NCBI GenBank assembly: GCA_033032175.1
Contig: CM065321.1
Coordinates: forward strand, 4,114,501 to 4,178,500
Direction: 5' to 3'
DNA from: Saturnia japonica
Taxonomy: Eukaryota; Arthropoda; Insecta; Lepidoptera; Saturniidae
DNA length: 64,000 nt
Part shown: positions 11,660-21,860 of the stretch, piece after piece
Layout: every line of letters starts with the position of its first letter
Position numbering within the stretch: the stretch's first letter is position 1
Program-made: the position numbers and the translations under genes
The notes under the pieces: model-generated
What the model was told of the DNA's origin: nothing
Database searches by the model: none
The model's input: the letters and a program-made list of their open reading frames with translations, nothing else

Positions 11660-12090
11660 TCATCATCATTTCAGCCAAAAGATCTCATTGCTGGACATAA
11701 GCCCCTCCAAAGATCCCTACAACAACCGCTTCTGCAACCTTCATCAGGTCGTTGGTTCACCTTGTGGCCAATATGCCCACACTGCGTTTTCTCGTTCGCG
11801 GTCGTCACTCGAGAACTCTTTAGCCTTATCGGCAATCCATTCTATGCGCTACGTGTCACGCCCATTAAGTCTAGCTATTCTGAGGACTATGTTGATGACT
11901 TGAGTTCTTCCGTGGATATCTTCATTCCTGATTCGATCACGCAGAGAAACCCTAAGGATAGCCCTCTCCATTGACCTTGAGCCTTCTTATCAGGCCTATA
12001 GTCGGTGGCTACGTGTCAACACTTTATGCAATCACTGGCAACATACATTACTTGAAGATTTTCATGCTGAGACGCTGCGGTGTCGAGTAG
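11660..12090 (-). mobile_element. LINE 3' fragment (RTE-like ORF C-terminus)
   Basis: The most complete copy of the family also seen at 592-862 and 14,971-15,122. It begins with 'catcatcatttcagccaaaa' and 'ctggacataagcccctcc'. The minus strand reads a decayed ERAILRVSLRDRIRNEDI block followed by RTQVINIVLRIA, characteristic of the C-terminus of a lepidopteran non-LTR element. Stops and shifts interrupt the rest. The + strand ORFs at 11,627-11,974 are shadows. Confidence 0.7.
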
Positions 12091-12469
12091 CTAATTATAT
12101 GATATTAAAAAAGGATACCATATTTATTGTCATTATAAATTCCACTTTACTGAAACTAGTAATGTAAAAATACAAAGATTTTTTTAAGTAAAGCAGAAAG
12201 TAACGTGAAATATAGTAATTTAGTTTTTTATTTCGTATATTTTAAACTAGTCTTAGTGGGAACGAAGAACTCTCGCCAGAGAGAAACTCTCACTCGAAGC
12301 TTTGTGAAATTTAGTCGAAAATGGTATCAATTACAAGTTCAAGCATTAGCTGCCAATACAATCAAATATACATACATATATTTGATAACAAATTATCAAC
12401 TTAACTACTTTAAAATATGTTTAGTAAGCATAAATAAATTTGATTTATGATTACGAATGAAAATAGCAC
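12091..12469. other. Unassigned DNA
   Basis: The 81-codon ORF at 12,205-12,450 has no recognised domain. Otherwise AT-rich. Confidence 0.35.
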
Positions 12470-12770
12470 CAGCCACAGAGAAGTTGAGTAAGTTATAAGT
12501 TAGCGTGGTATGGGGATGTCAAGAAGAAGGATGAAAATCATATACATAACTAAAATACTTTTAAGTATGATGATGGATGGATATGGGAGTAGAGGAAGAC
12601 CGAAGAAGGTATGGTTGGATTGTTCGAGGAAGGATATGTGTAAAAAAGGTGTGAATACTGAAATTACTGTGGAGAGGAGGAGAGTGGAAAAATTGTTTTG
12701 CCGACCCTACTTTAATGGGAAAAGGGTAAGAAGAAAAAGAGATATTATATTCAATTATTCACGCTATTTT
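12470..12770 (+). mobile_element. LINE 3' end (RTE-like), ORF tail frameshifted
   Basis: The + frame gives MKIIYITKILLSMMMDGYGS, then SRGRPKKVWLDCSRKDMCKK and GVNTEITVERRRVEKLFC. This is the standard 'GRGRPKK-W-DC-K-D' C-terminus of RTE-like reverse transcriptases. After 'LFC' a frameshift moves the usual Cys-Ala-Asp-Pro ending into another frame ('tgccgaccctactttaatgg'), followed by the usual 'gggtaagaagaaaaagat' 3' UTR. It is a 5'-truncated dead copy. The ATG at 12,510 is internal to the family. Confidence 0.7.
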
Positions 12771-13106
12771 CTTTTTCACACGTTTTTTTTAACAATTCTT
12801 TATTTTCGTAGATCCCTAGATACAAGCCTAAATACGTTTTAAATGAATAAATCTTCCTGTTACGATACACGTCTCTGAATTTTGATGTTTTTGAAGGATT
12901 ACGTGTTCATATTACTTTCATTAATTTCATACATTCGCACTCCATGTCACACCCCATGCTTCAAATGATTTCAATTGAAATATATTCCTTTAAAATAGTC
13001 CCTCCCCTATTTAATTAAAACGTGTTGGTGTTTTGACGGGATCTTAGTCTATTTATTTATTCATTATTCATATATTTTGCGTTATTTGAACCTATATTAT
13101 GTAATA
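12771..13106. other. Unassigned AT-rich DNA
   Basis: No feature was recognised. Confidence 0.35.
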
Positions 13107-14041
13107 CTAGCTGTGCCTATGGCTTTGCTCACGTGGACTACAGAATGCCCGCGCGATTCTTGCTCCCCCGCTCCCGGCTATTTTAAAGATAAAAATGCTT
13201 ATTGTGGATGTTCCTTTGAAGAAAGATATTGTTCGGGCTAATAAATTGGTTGGGGATATGCAAAATTATTTTTGTTCCTAAATTACCCCCTACAATAAAA
13301 ATCTGAGATGACTGGTCACTTGCTCGTGGGACTCGGACGGATACCGGTGCGGCGGCTAACGTCTCACGACACACTTATAATTGTTTCGGCGGTATAGTGC
13401 ATACCTAAAGGTGCTATGCATATTTCGACTTGGAGTAAACGCATTTGGAGCTTGGATCTCTTGGATTAATATCATCGGCGGCAACATCTGCGGAAAGGTA
13501 AGTGAGCCTTCATCTCGGTTATAGTATACCATATTGGGCAGTTATTTTATGTGATATCTACTTCCAACCAGTTTAAAAATATACAGTCCACTTAATCTAC
13601 AGAGGTAGAATATCACACCACCACAGATATATACTCTCCCGGATTTTTTTGTTGGTCTTTTTAATGCCTATAATTATGTAGTACATTAATTTGCTACATC
13701 TCTTATGGTTGTTTACTCAGCATAAGCCATTTAAGCACCAGAATTGATTCACGATGATCAGGTTTTTTTTCATTTGTGCGAAACCCTAATTCTTTTTCTA
13801 AAATTAAAGTAGCCTAAGTTACTTCCTATAAGTTCAGCTAGCTACCAGTGAAAGTCCCGTCAAAATCGGTCCAACAATTTCAGAGATTACACGGAACAAA
13901 CAAAAGAGACAGACAGACAAAAATTTAAAAAAATGGGCTTTTTGTTAAAGGTGTCGTATATACTTGTCATATGGATTTAGTAAAAAACTCTTTTTTGACA
14001 TTAGAAACAGACACTTCAATTTTATTAATTTGTATATATGA
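13107..14041 (-). mobile_element. Non-autonomous Helitron, family D1, long copy with ~390-bp extra segment
   Basis: On the minus strand the element starts A|TCATATATACAAATTAATA (TC at 14,041-14,040) and ends with CTAG at 13,107-13,110 followed by T, so both ends obey the Helitron rule of insertion between A and T. The 3' subterminal region has a GC-rich 'gtgagcaaagccataggcac' stem region. The copy at 19,807-20,148 has the same ends and the same flanking blocks but is only 342 bp. The difference is an extra segment at about 13,240-13,635. That segment holds a 48-codon hydrophobic ORF ending at a GTAAGT, possibly a captured exon. No Rep/helicase is encoded. Confidence 0.7.
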
Positions 14042-14699
14042 TGATATTCTGTAGTGGTATTTGGCATAATAAAGCTTCATTATTGTACAAATAAGAAATA
14101 ATAACATGGGCTTTGATTTCTGGATGACACAAATACTCCCTGAAAAGTTGTCCCCTTGTTGAATAGGTAACTAATTCATTCTAATTTTTTTTTAATCGTG
14201 ATGTAGTAGTTTTCAATATCGTCATAATGTTCGCTAAATAAACCGAAAGGAAAATTAAATAAAACAAGTAGCTATCTAAATATATATAAAAGGAATCCGT
14301 GACTGATTGACTGACTGATCTATCAACAAAGAGGTCGAAACGACTAAACAGATTAGGCTGGAATTTGGCACACAGTTATTATAACGTAGACATCCGCAAA
14401 GAACGGATTTAAAAAAAATTAACCCCATAAACTGGTGTATCGGAATTTCCTACTCAAAAATTTAAAACGGTTAAAACCGTGTGTTACATCTAGTAGAATA
14501 TAAAAGGCTTCCAAGGCAATAATAGTTTTAATTACGCTCAGAGAACATTTGCCGGTCACCGTCTTGTCTGCTCCGTTTCCTTTTATTTTTATTTCTTTTC
14601 TAACGTTCGCGGAGAGACATTGTTGAAGCATTTTGTTTTTACATTTATAATGCTAGTAATCAGAAACATAATAATAATAATAATGTATTACAATTAAAC
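14042..14699. other. Unassigned; 14,280-14,405 resembles a Helitron 5' region
   Basis: At 14,288-14,400 'ggaatccgtgactgattgac' and 'ctggaatttggcacacagtt' are typical of the 5' part of short lepidopteran Helitrons, but no 3' end is present. An (AAT)n run at 14,668-14,684 precedes the SINE. Confidence 0.4.
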
Positions 14700-14957
14700 T
14701 CTGCCTCATTAGCCTAGTGGTCGTAAGCCCGACTGCTATGGTCGATGTCCTGGGTTCGATTACCAGGTCGAGCAAAATGTCATTGGGTTTTTCTATGAAA
14801 TTCTCAGTAGCAGCTCGGAGTTTGGCTTTGTGCCCGATTAATGGCAATAGGCTTTCCCCCTATTACATGGGACCTAAAAAACCTGTGAACTGTGAGTTTA
14901 CATTAGTACACCTCTGCCTAACTCTTCAGAGATACAGGCGTGATGGTAAGTTATTAA
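14700..14957 (+). mobile_element. tRNA-derived SINE, full head and body
   Basis: The pol III promoter is intact: A box 'tagcctagtgg' at about 14,710-14,720 and B box 'gggttcgattacc' at about 14,752-14,764. The body follows: 'cagtagcagctcggagtttg', 'ttaatggcaataggc', 'tattacatgggacc', then 'gatacaggcgtgatggtaag'. Other copies are at 31,556-31,755 (+, head missing) and 28,779-29,008 (-). This is a common lepidopteran SINE; I do not assign a database name. Confidence 0.8.
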
Positions 14958-14970
14958 AATTAATCATTTT

Positions 14971-15122
14971 TCATACACACTGCTGGATATAGGCCTTCAG
15001 CACAGACGACCAGTTTTACGCTGCTCGCAACCAATGGCTTACCGCAACTTTCACCAGGTTCTCAGTCTACCACGTGGCAGGTCTACCACACTGCGTTTAT
15101 CAGTCCGGGATCGCCACTTTAA
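14971..15122 (-). mobile_element. LINE 3' fragment, same family as 11,660-12,090
   Basis: Landmarks 'cactgctggatataggcc', 'aactttcaccaggttctc' and 'gcaggtctaccacactgcg' match the antisense ORF tail of the RTE-like family. Short and coding-dead. Confidence 0.6.
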
Positions 15123-15345
15123 GTACATAAGTTCTTAGATACGTAGGTTCTGTGAGGAACCTTTTTTTTTCTTTTTTACGCTAGTTAGTGTAGACCATAT
15201 TTCAGATCACTAAATACATATACACGTGTTCCTTCCTTCCTCCCAGGAGGCAGGGACATGTATATGTTAGTGTTGCTCGAATTTTACGGATAGGGATTTA
15301 GTCAAATCGCGACTTCTTTGCATTCGCGGCAACAGAACAAGCCGA
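15123..15345 (+). repeat. Dispersed repeat, family A1
   Basis: Shares 'ctaaatacatatacacgtgt', 'cctcccaggaggcagggaca', 'gctcgaattttacggatagg' and 'gtcaaatcgcgac' with 27,336-27,560 (+) and 31,316-31,545 (-). The short palindrome CTCCCAGGAGGCAG is conserved. Two copies directly follow LINE fragments, so this may be a LINE 3' UTR. Confidence 0.6.
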
Positions 15346-15489
15346 AGTCAGTAACAGTCGTTACAGTATATTTTTATAATTTAGTATTTCATAAATCGAC
15401 TTAATCTTTAAGTAAAACTGTACTCAAAATACAACAGAATAAAATCAGCATATTCGTTCATAAAAAGTCGATACTAAAATTGCAGGGCA

Positions 15490-15677
15490 AAGGTGGGTTC
15501 TCACGGTCCGTGGTATTGCGGATTATCACGCACGGCCGACGACCACAGACAACCACGCATCGCACACTAAGGCTACGGACTTGTCTGCGCTTCCACAGAC
15601 GACACGCTTCCCGTGGTGTTTCGGTGCGGGCTAGTTCGCGTCCGTCCGTATTATCACGAACCGTGGGAGGCCACCTT
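15490..15677. mobile_element. GC-rich MITE with ~35-bp terminal inverted repeats
   Basis: The left end 'aaggtgggttctcacggtcc' and the reverse complement of the right end 'taaggtggcctcccacggtt' match with few differences over about 35 bp. The 188-bp element is far more GC- and CpG-rich than its surroundings. The ORF at 15,480-15,689 is a by-product. No clear target duplication was found and the superfamily is unknown. Confidence 0.6.
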
Positions 15678-16100
15678 AATATAGCGTGATTGTATTAGTT
15701 CACAAAAACATTACACACGTCGAATGAATGAGCTCGATTCGGTGAACTGTGGCATAATTACCAAACATATCAATTTAGTCACTTCGGAGTATCTTTTTTC
15801 TGTCGGTTTTTCACCATTACCAAGTGTTTTGCGACGAGGAAATTAAGTTTTTTATAGTACTTAGGAAATTTGGCAAATGTTTAACGATAGAGCTTGTAGA
15901 AGGAGCTGCTGGCTTCCAACTACTTACAACTGCTTGGTTTCCATTACGTTATTTCAGATTTTGTGAACTTATTTTTTATGAAAAAAATATGAGAGCGAAT
16001 TTGAGCGATGCTCGCGTACATTGTAACAAATCTACACAACGAACTCGCTTGCTAAATGTTTTCTTTTTTTGGTGATTATAGTCACACTCCTTTTTTATAC
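15678..16100. other. Unassigned DNA
   Basis: The 83-codon ORF at 15,824-16,075 has no recognisable domain. Confidence 0.35.
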
Positions 16101-16440
16101 TATAAAGGTGGCAAACACACATACGACCTACCAGTTGGTAAGCATCTACCGTAGCCTTTAAATGCTTGACAATACCATAGGTGGGTTATTTGGCTGTGAT
16201 CCTCTGTAAGGTGGAGGAGGCATTCCACCAGTCGGACTGCTTCAAGTAGAGCGAAATCTCCCAATAAAATTCTCTTTTTTTATTGTTATAGGTTTAGCGT
16301 TTTGGTCACGATATCACCTGGCTTAAGTGACGATGTGGCCTAAGATGGTAGCACGCTAAGCCTAGTGGAAGTCCGGAAACCACCTATTGGTAGCTAGCCC
16401 GGTGGGCATTACAAAAATCCCTACCACCATGTTATGGTTT
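16101..16440 (-). mobile_element. LINE 3' UTR fragments (CR1-like) in antisense
   Basis: 'ggtggcaaacacacatacga' and 'cagttggtaagcatctacc' are the antisense of the lepidopteran CR1-like 3' end seen in sense at 24,905-25,045. The next block, 16,180-16,260, matches 46,490-46,575 ('ggttatttggctgtgatcct', 'tccaccagtcggactgct'). The last, 16,320-16,360, matches the inverse of 18,400-18,445. Confidence 0.55.
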
Positions 16441-16713
16441 ACTATTTCTCTTAAAACTCGATACAATTTTTTTAAATGCTGTATCAGTACCATCTACAAA
16501 TAAAAAAGTTGTAATCAACTATGACGAATGACTTTCTTTTTGTCTTTTTTAACTAGTTAGTTTATAATTGTAACGCCAGATGTCACTATAATACTTTTAG
16601 ATCTTTAAGCCTTTACAACTTTGAAGTTATACTTGAGTGTTATTTAAAATAAATACTTAGAGTTAATTTTGTACAATCGCGCGAATATTATATCAAAGAA
16701 AGAAACAAAAAAA

Positions 16714-16942
16714 TCCGACTGCAATAAAAACTGCACTTGCCTAAAAAAACTATTGTTGCTATTATTTTATTCTCAGGCGTCGCATTTAAATGTTATATAG
16801 CCTATTATATTATTCTCACAATCAAGACGAATGTAATAATACCTCGTATGTTAAAATCCATCAAGCCGTTTAGGCTACAGAGCGTGCCAAAGAAATAGAC
16901 ATACGCTGAAAAAGCATAACCCTTCTTTTTCGCACTTGGGTA
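16714..16942 (+). mobile_element. MITE, family B
   Basis: The terminal inverted repeats TCCGACTGCA / GCACTTGGGT are decayed forms of the ACCCGACTGC ends seen intact at 30,646-30,872. The interior shares 'atatagcctat', 'atcaagacgaat' and 'ctacagagcgtgccaaag' with the other three copies. Confidence 0.6.
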
Positions 16943-16964
16943 AAAATTCTAGTTGCTTGTTTTA

Positions 16965-17625
16965 TTAACCATCCACACAAAAAGAGGGGTGTTATTAATT
17001 TTACGTGTGTATCTGTGTGTCTGTTTGTGGTATTGTTGCTCACAAATGGCTGAACCGATTTTGATCATTCTTTTTTAAAGTGATAACTTCTTATGGGAGG
17101 GTAAACCGCTTCGTAACGTAACGCGTTGTGACGCTATTAATAGTAGCATAGTTTCAGTTAATTTAACAACACGCTCGTAGCCTAGCGGTCGTAACCGCGA
17201 CTATTATAGCCGCGAAATCCTAGGATCGAATCCTTGCCGGCTACCCTTTGTCTCTTTCGGTTTGGTCTTTTTTTTTTATTAGTTTGTTATTACTTCTGTC
17301 GAGCGTCCCGAGACGCACAATTTTTTTTTGATTGAAAGTGATCTTAGCTATGATTCAAGAAAATCTGTTCAGCCGTTTGAAGATTATCAGCTCTTTTCTA
17401 GTTGATAAACAAATGTATTATCTTTCACAGGTCTCATTGAGTCGAGATTTGATATTCTGTTACTTCAATGACATTGGTAAAACAATGACCTGATGCTGCA
17501 GTATCGTCTGGAATATGTAGAATATCTAACTCCTCACCAACTTACAGCAGAGGTATAGTATTTGGGCTCAATGAATAGGTTACTTAGGTCAGGGGTTTAT
17601 AATATTTTCAATTTACCTTTTTGTA
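16965..17625 (+). repeat. Dispersed repeat, family C, interrupted by a tRNA-like SINE head
   Basis: Shares 'gaaaatctgttcagccgttt', 'gaagattatcagctctttt' and 'ctcctcaccaacttacagca' with 19,145-19,685; the first two landmarks recur at 23,155-23,480. Between the two parts, at 17,165-17,250, lies a pol III-like head with A box 'gtagcctagcggtcgtaacc' and B box 'ggatcgaatccttgcc'. The family C copy at 19 kb lacks it, so it is probably an insertion. Confidence 0.55.
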
Positions 17626-18129
17626 ATAGGATGTTTTTTGTAATAATTGTTGGAATAATATTATTGGGCATATTTTAAATATTATCTTAGTTATGTGAAT
17701 AAAATGTTTTTCAAAATAAGATAAATTTTATAAACTTCTATAGAATGATTTCAGTTCCTGATATTATAGAATTTAGTTACATTAGATTTTATTTTACTAA
17801 AGATAATATTATTTTTACTATTTTTATGAGTTAAGAGAGTTTGTGTTACAGTTGTACCTATTTAAAGATTTTGAAGTAAGTAGAAGGTTTCATAAATTGA
17901 AGAAACTAATTTATACAATTATCTCGTTGATTCTCTACTAAGGTTGTCAGTCGGAATTAAGCCCAAAGTATTCATTAAGAATCTTAATTGGTAAAAGGGA
18001 GTTTAAACGGAAATAATTATGACATAGCTTTACCTTTAATAGACTTAATTTAATTAAAATTTAACTTTATTGAGATTTTTAGTCCACCTAAATACTAATC
18101 TCATTTGTTGTGAGATGATGGTGTAGCTG
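17626..18129. other. Unassigned AT-rich DNA
   Basis: No feature was recognised. Confidence 0.35.
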
Positions 18130-18445
18130 ATGATAATGATGAGGTATCACACAAAACCTAAAGGGAACTGACCGTCAAGCGTGGCTGCCGGAATGCTGAT
18201 GGCTCGGACATCGCATCAATCAACGTATGTTCGATTCCCTGCAAAGAGCCTCAGCATTTGCTGAAACTATAGGATGGCGGTAGGGCATTTTCTATTTTCT
18301 GATATACATACACCTGGCTAGCTACCACCCTCAATTTGAGAATTGGTTGCCAAGCACCTATATGCGTGTTTCGACAAATACATTTGAGAGCCGATTTTCT
18401 CTCTAGGCTTAGCGTGTTACCATCTTGGGCAACATTGTCATCGTC
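18130..18445. repeat. Composite repeat with tRNA-like B box
   Basis: 'gtatgttcgattccctgc' near 18,225 is B-box-like and preceded by 'gcgtggctgcc', suggesting a SINE head. The right end, 'aggcttagcgtgttaccatc' near 18,403-18,422, is the inverse of 16,330-16,360. No coding. Confidence 0.4.
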
Positions 18446-18894
18446 GATCATCTCTTTTTTTGGCGAAAGGTTTTTAACTTAAGGATGGTAATTAAGCACT
18501 TGAACATTAAAAAATGCCATACCACCATTTTATTCCTTGATATTTTCGTACACCAAAACTTCAACCCCTTTGTAGAATTTGCAGTTATACTAATCGACGG
18601 CGAGATTGAACGTTTTATACCACTAAATCTTTACCAGTGGCTTTACCAGTGTCATTTAGCAGAATTATCTGGTTAATGCTGTATTTAGTACTTAATGTTG
18701 ACTTATTATATTTTTATTTATTGTATTGATATTTATGTATGATGTTGTTATGTGTATGTATTGTATATGTGTAGTATATATGTATTATATATGTAATATA
18801 TTGGTTTTGATATTTTATTTATATATTGTGATATTAAATAGGTTAAACATAATTTCATAAAACCCTTACCTTTTACACCTACCAACATTTATCT
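18446..18894. other. Unassigned; includes TG/TA-rich low-complexity DNA
   Basis: An 83-codon ORF at 18,425-18,676 has no recognised domain and may belong to the LINE whose tail follows. 18,715-18,835 is a TATG-rich low-complexity tract. Confidence 0.35.
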
Positions 18895-18992
18895 CTGCAT
18901 CACCTAATAGTTGACTGGCAGAGAATGCCTTAGGCATTAAGTCCGCCATTGTGTATTTAACGCATAATGTGTAAATAAATAAATAATAAATC
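18895..18992 (+). mobile_element. LINE 3' end with AAATA tail
   Basis: 'ggcagagaatgccttaggca' and 'ttaagtccgcc' followed by an (AAATA)n tail at about 18,974-18,990 is a common lepidopteran LINE 3' terminus. The coding part is not recognisable upstream. Confidence 0.6.
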
Positions 18993-19144
18993 GTCGTTAA
19001 TAAATCTGCAGTTCAGTCTGTAATTTTTTTTCTTTTTAATTTGTACAGACAAAAAAATGACATTTTTGTTTTGTATTGTCTTATGTCTGTTGTGACTTGG
19101 CCCATTTTTTAACCCATGACAAAAAAAGAAACATGTTTGTTTAT

Positions 19145-19685
19145 ATGTGTCTATAACCGGTTGAACTGATTTTGATTTAGTTTTTTTTTTTGTTAGAAAG
19201 GTGACTTGATCGAGAGTGTTCTTAGCTAAGATTCAAGAAAATCTGTTCAGCCGTTTGAAGATTATCAGCTCTTTTCTATTTAATAAATAGAAGTGAGCAT
19301 CTTCAACAGGTCTGATTATGTCAATATTTGGTATTCTGTTAAAAAAATAAAATCAAAAAAATGTATTTTATTTCATTTAGGCATTAAGAAGGCACTTATA
19401 TATGTCAAAACACTACCAACGTTTCCGATAACAACCCAGCCATCGAGAAGAACCGACAAGAAACTCGATTGGGTTTATCAACATTTTATTATCTTCTTTT
19501 TTAATTGGTTTTTACTTCAATGATGTTAGAAAAAACTTTGACCTAATGCTGCAGCGTCATCTGGAATCCGTAGGATACCTAACTCCTCACCAACTTACAG
19601 CAGAGATTTATTTGAACTCATTGGAATAGTCTCAATGAATAGGTTACTTATGGCGGGGGTTTATTAAATTTTCAATTTACCTTGT
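19145..19685 (+). repeat. Dispersed repeat, family C
   Basis: Contains the full set of family C landmarks, including 'acccagccatcgagaagaac' and 'caagaaactcgattgggttt', which also occur at 23,430-23,480 and 33,465-33,525. Non-coding. Confidence 0.6.
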
Positions 19686-19806
19686 ATGAAATTATTCCGC
19701 AAGCGATAAGCTAGAATTTTTACTAATACGAGTAAAAATTAAAGGGTCGAAAGTAATTAATAAACGCTTATAGAGCCACAAGGTACCGCCAGGTTTATAT
19801 AATAGA

Positions 19807-20148
19807 CTAGCTGTACCCGCGACTTCGTTCGCGTGTACTACAAAATGCCGTCGATCGGGCATACGTGCGCATCGAAGTGCTCCCGCTCCCGGTTATATGC
19901 TTATTGTGGGTGATCCTTAGAAGATAGCAATATGCTCTCGCTGACTTTTTTTAGGTCTTTTGAATATCTAAAATTATGTACTAAATTAATTTGATATACC
20001 TTTTATGGTTTACTCAGCGTAAACCATTTGAGCGCCCGAATTGATTCACCATGACCAGTTTTATTATTATTTTCTTTTTCTAAAATAAAAGTAGCCTTAG
20101 TTACTCCCTATATTGCTAACAGAACTTCAATTTTATTAATTGTATAGA
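19807..20148 (-). mobile_element. Non-autonomous Helitron, family D1, compact 342-bp copy
   Basis: On the minus strand it starts A|TCTATACAATTAATAAAAT and ends '...cgaagtcgcgggtacagctag|t', with CTAG at 19,807-19,810. Both ends and the A/T flanks are exact for a Helitron. It is the short version of the element at 13,107-14,041. Confidence 0.8.
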
Positions 20149-20537
20149 TATAAAAATTTGACAATTTTCACTTTAACTCATTTCACAATATTAAATTAAG
20201 CAAAAATCTAATTTAATTACAAAGACAGTTTCGAAATTGATCAAACAGTTTCCATAGATTGTTTAAAAGTTTTTACAATCCGCTAACTGAAGATAGCTGG
20301 CTGTTGGAAACGTTTCACGAACGAAACTTTCTAAATGTTTTATCGTTCACCGTGAACTTTAAAAATTTCTAATGATATTACTTTTTACTAACAAGTTTTT
20401 CATCATACTTATGTCATAATATGCAGGATATCTTAGGAGTAACCTCCTAAACAAAACCCGAGGGCTTTTGCTTTTGCTATCCGGGAGTTGACAACTTTTG
20501 GAAAATTGTTTGTATCACTTTGTGTTGAAAATAATAA
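20149..20537. other. Unassigned DNA
   Basis: No feature was recognised. Confidence 0.35.
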
Positions 20538-21217
20538 CTAGTCTGGCCATAAAGACTGTTACATAAAAACTTTTCCTTTTTTCAACTTTCTAATTATTTT
20601 GAATTTGGAACACGTATATTATTTTAAAAACTTGTTTCGAATTTGCGCCATTTCACATATTTTTTCGTGTTCATTATCAAATTACAATATGGAATGGAGG
20701 GTTAAAGAAAATAGGATTGAAGTGATCGCCTTGCACAAAGTGGGTCGGTCATATTCCAGACACTTCAAAAGCTTGGTATCAGCCGTATGTTCGTATATCG
20801 TACTATCAACAGAAACAACAACACTTCCTCTGTCGAAGACCAGAAAAGATCGGGGCGGCCGCGTGCTGTTAGAACTACAAAGTCTGTTAATGCCGTTAAA
20901 GCCAGAGTTCTTCGAAACCCCATTAGGAAGCAAAAAATCTTATCGCGAGAAATGAATGTTCCCGCTAGGACTCTGTCGCGTATTATAAAACAAAACCTAA
21001 AGCTCGATGCTTATCGTCGATATACAGGAAATGCCCTAAATCAATATTTACAATTAAAGAGAGTGGATCGATCAAAACGCCTTCTGTCGCGATATGCAGG
21101 TGAAAGGCATAGAAATATCCTCTTTACCGATTAAAAAAATTTCACGATTGAAGAACAATACAATAAGCAAATGATAAAGTGTACGCTCACAGTTCTAAAG
21201 AAGCTGCTCAAGTGGTC
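20538..21217 (+). pseudogene. IS630/Tc1/mariner-superfamily transposase, N-terminal half, broken
   Basis: The left terminus near 20,540 ('gtctggccataaagactgtt') is typical of these elements. The transposase starts at ATG 20,689 (MEWRVKENRIEVIALHKVGR) with a helix-turn-helix region. It shifts frame near 20,785 and continues as SSVEDQKRSGRPRAVRTTKS, VNVPARTLSRIIKQ-like second HTH (EMNVPARTLSRIIKQ) and KRLLSRYAGERHRNILFTD. The codon after the first catalytic Asp, normally Glu, is now TAA at 21,132-21,134. Coding resemblance continues as KNFTIEEQYNKQNDKVYAHS to about 21,210, then stops at a family F repeat. The second and third catalytic residues are absent. It is a dead, 3'-truncated copy. Confidence 0.8.
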
Positions 21218-21224
21218 GGCTGCG

Positions 21225-21345
21225 CCAGTTTCTCAATGGTGGTCTCACTTTAATTTCATTGCCACTTCAAAGTTCGGTTATACACCAGAAAACTTCTCAA
21301 AACCGTTGAAGTTGATACTCTTTTCCTGTTAAAAAATGTCTGTTT
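21225..21345 (+). repeat. Family F fragment at the truncated end of the transposase
   Basis: 'ggtctcactttaatttcatt', 'cacttcaaagttcggttata' and 'caccagaaaacttctcaaaa' match the 3' half of family F at 8.2 kb. It abuts the broken transposon and probably marks the truncation point. Confidence 0.5.
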
Positions 21346-21860
21346 AGATTTTACTTTACATACTATAATGCACAATGTCGTCTTTTTGCTATGCTAATAT
21401 TTAAAAAAAATTGCGATGATGATTACGTCGACTAACTTTGCACATTTACAAAATTTACACAAAAGTCAAATAACAAAGTTTCCCAAAGGTAAAAATGAAA
21501 ATAAATGAATAATTCTTTTTTTAACAATAATAACAGTGAATACACTATATCATTACGTGAATATTGATGGTAAGTACGGTGGAGTTAAATATAAGTTAAT
21601 CGGTTTGCGAACAACCTTTACCCCTGACGGTGATAGCGGACTCAATTTAAGTTCGCAATTTAATTTATACAAGTTCGATACCTGTTAGCGACTTGCGGCC
21701 ATTGTCAAACATTGTATTACACCCGTGAGAGGCTTACTGACGTGCTTGATTAGATTTCTTCGGAAAGACAAATTTTGTATTCATTCTACTTTGTTTTCTT
21801 TAGCGATGAAGCAATTTTTATGAAGCGATTTTAAGAACTGATTTTAACATATTACTATAT
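21346..21860. other. Unassigned AT-rich DNA
   Basis: No feature was recognised. Confidence 0.35.

Noticed and set aside
11627..11974. 115-codon + strand ORF as a gene
   Set aside because: It is antisense to a LINE ORF tail, whose motifs are readable on the minus strand.
20599..20955. 118-codon ORF as an intact gene
   Set aside because: Only its middle codons (from 20,689) match a transposase start. It then runs in the wrong frame past the frameshift at about 20,785.
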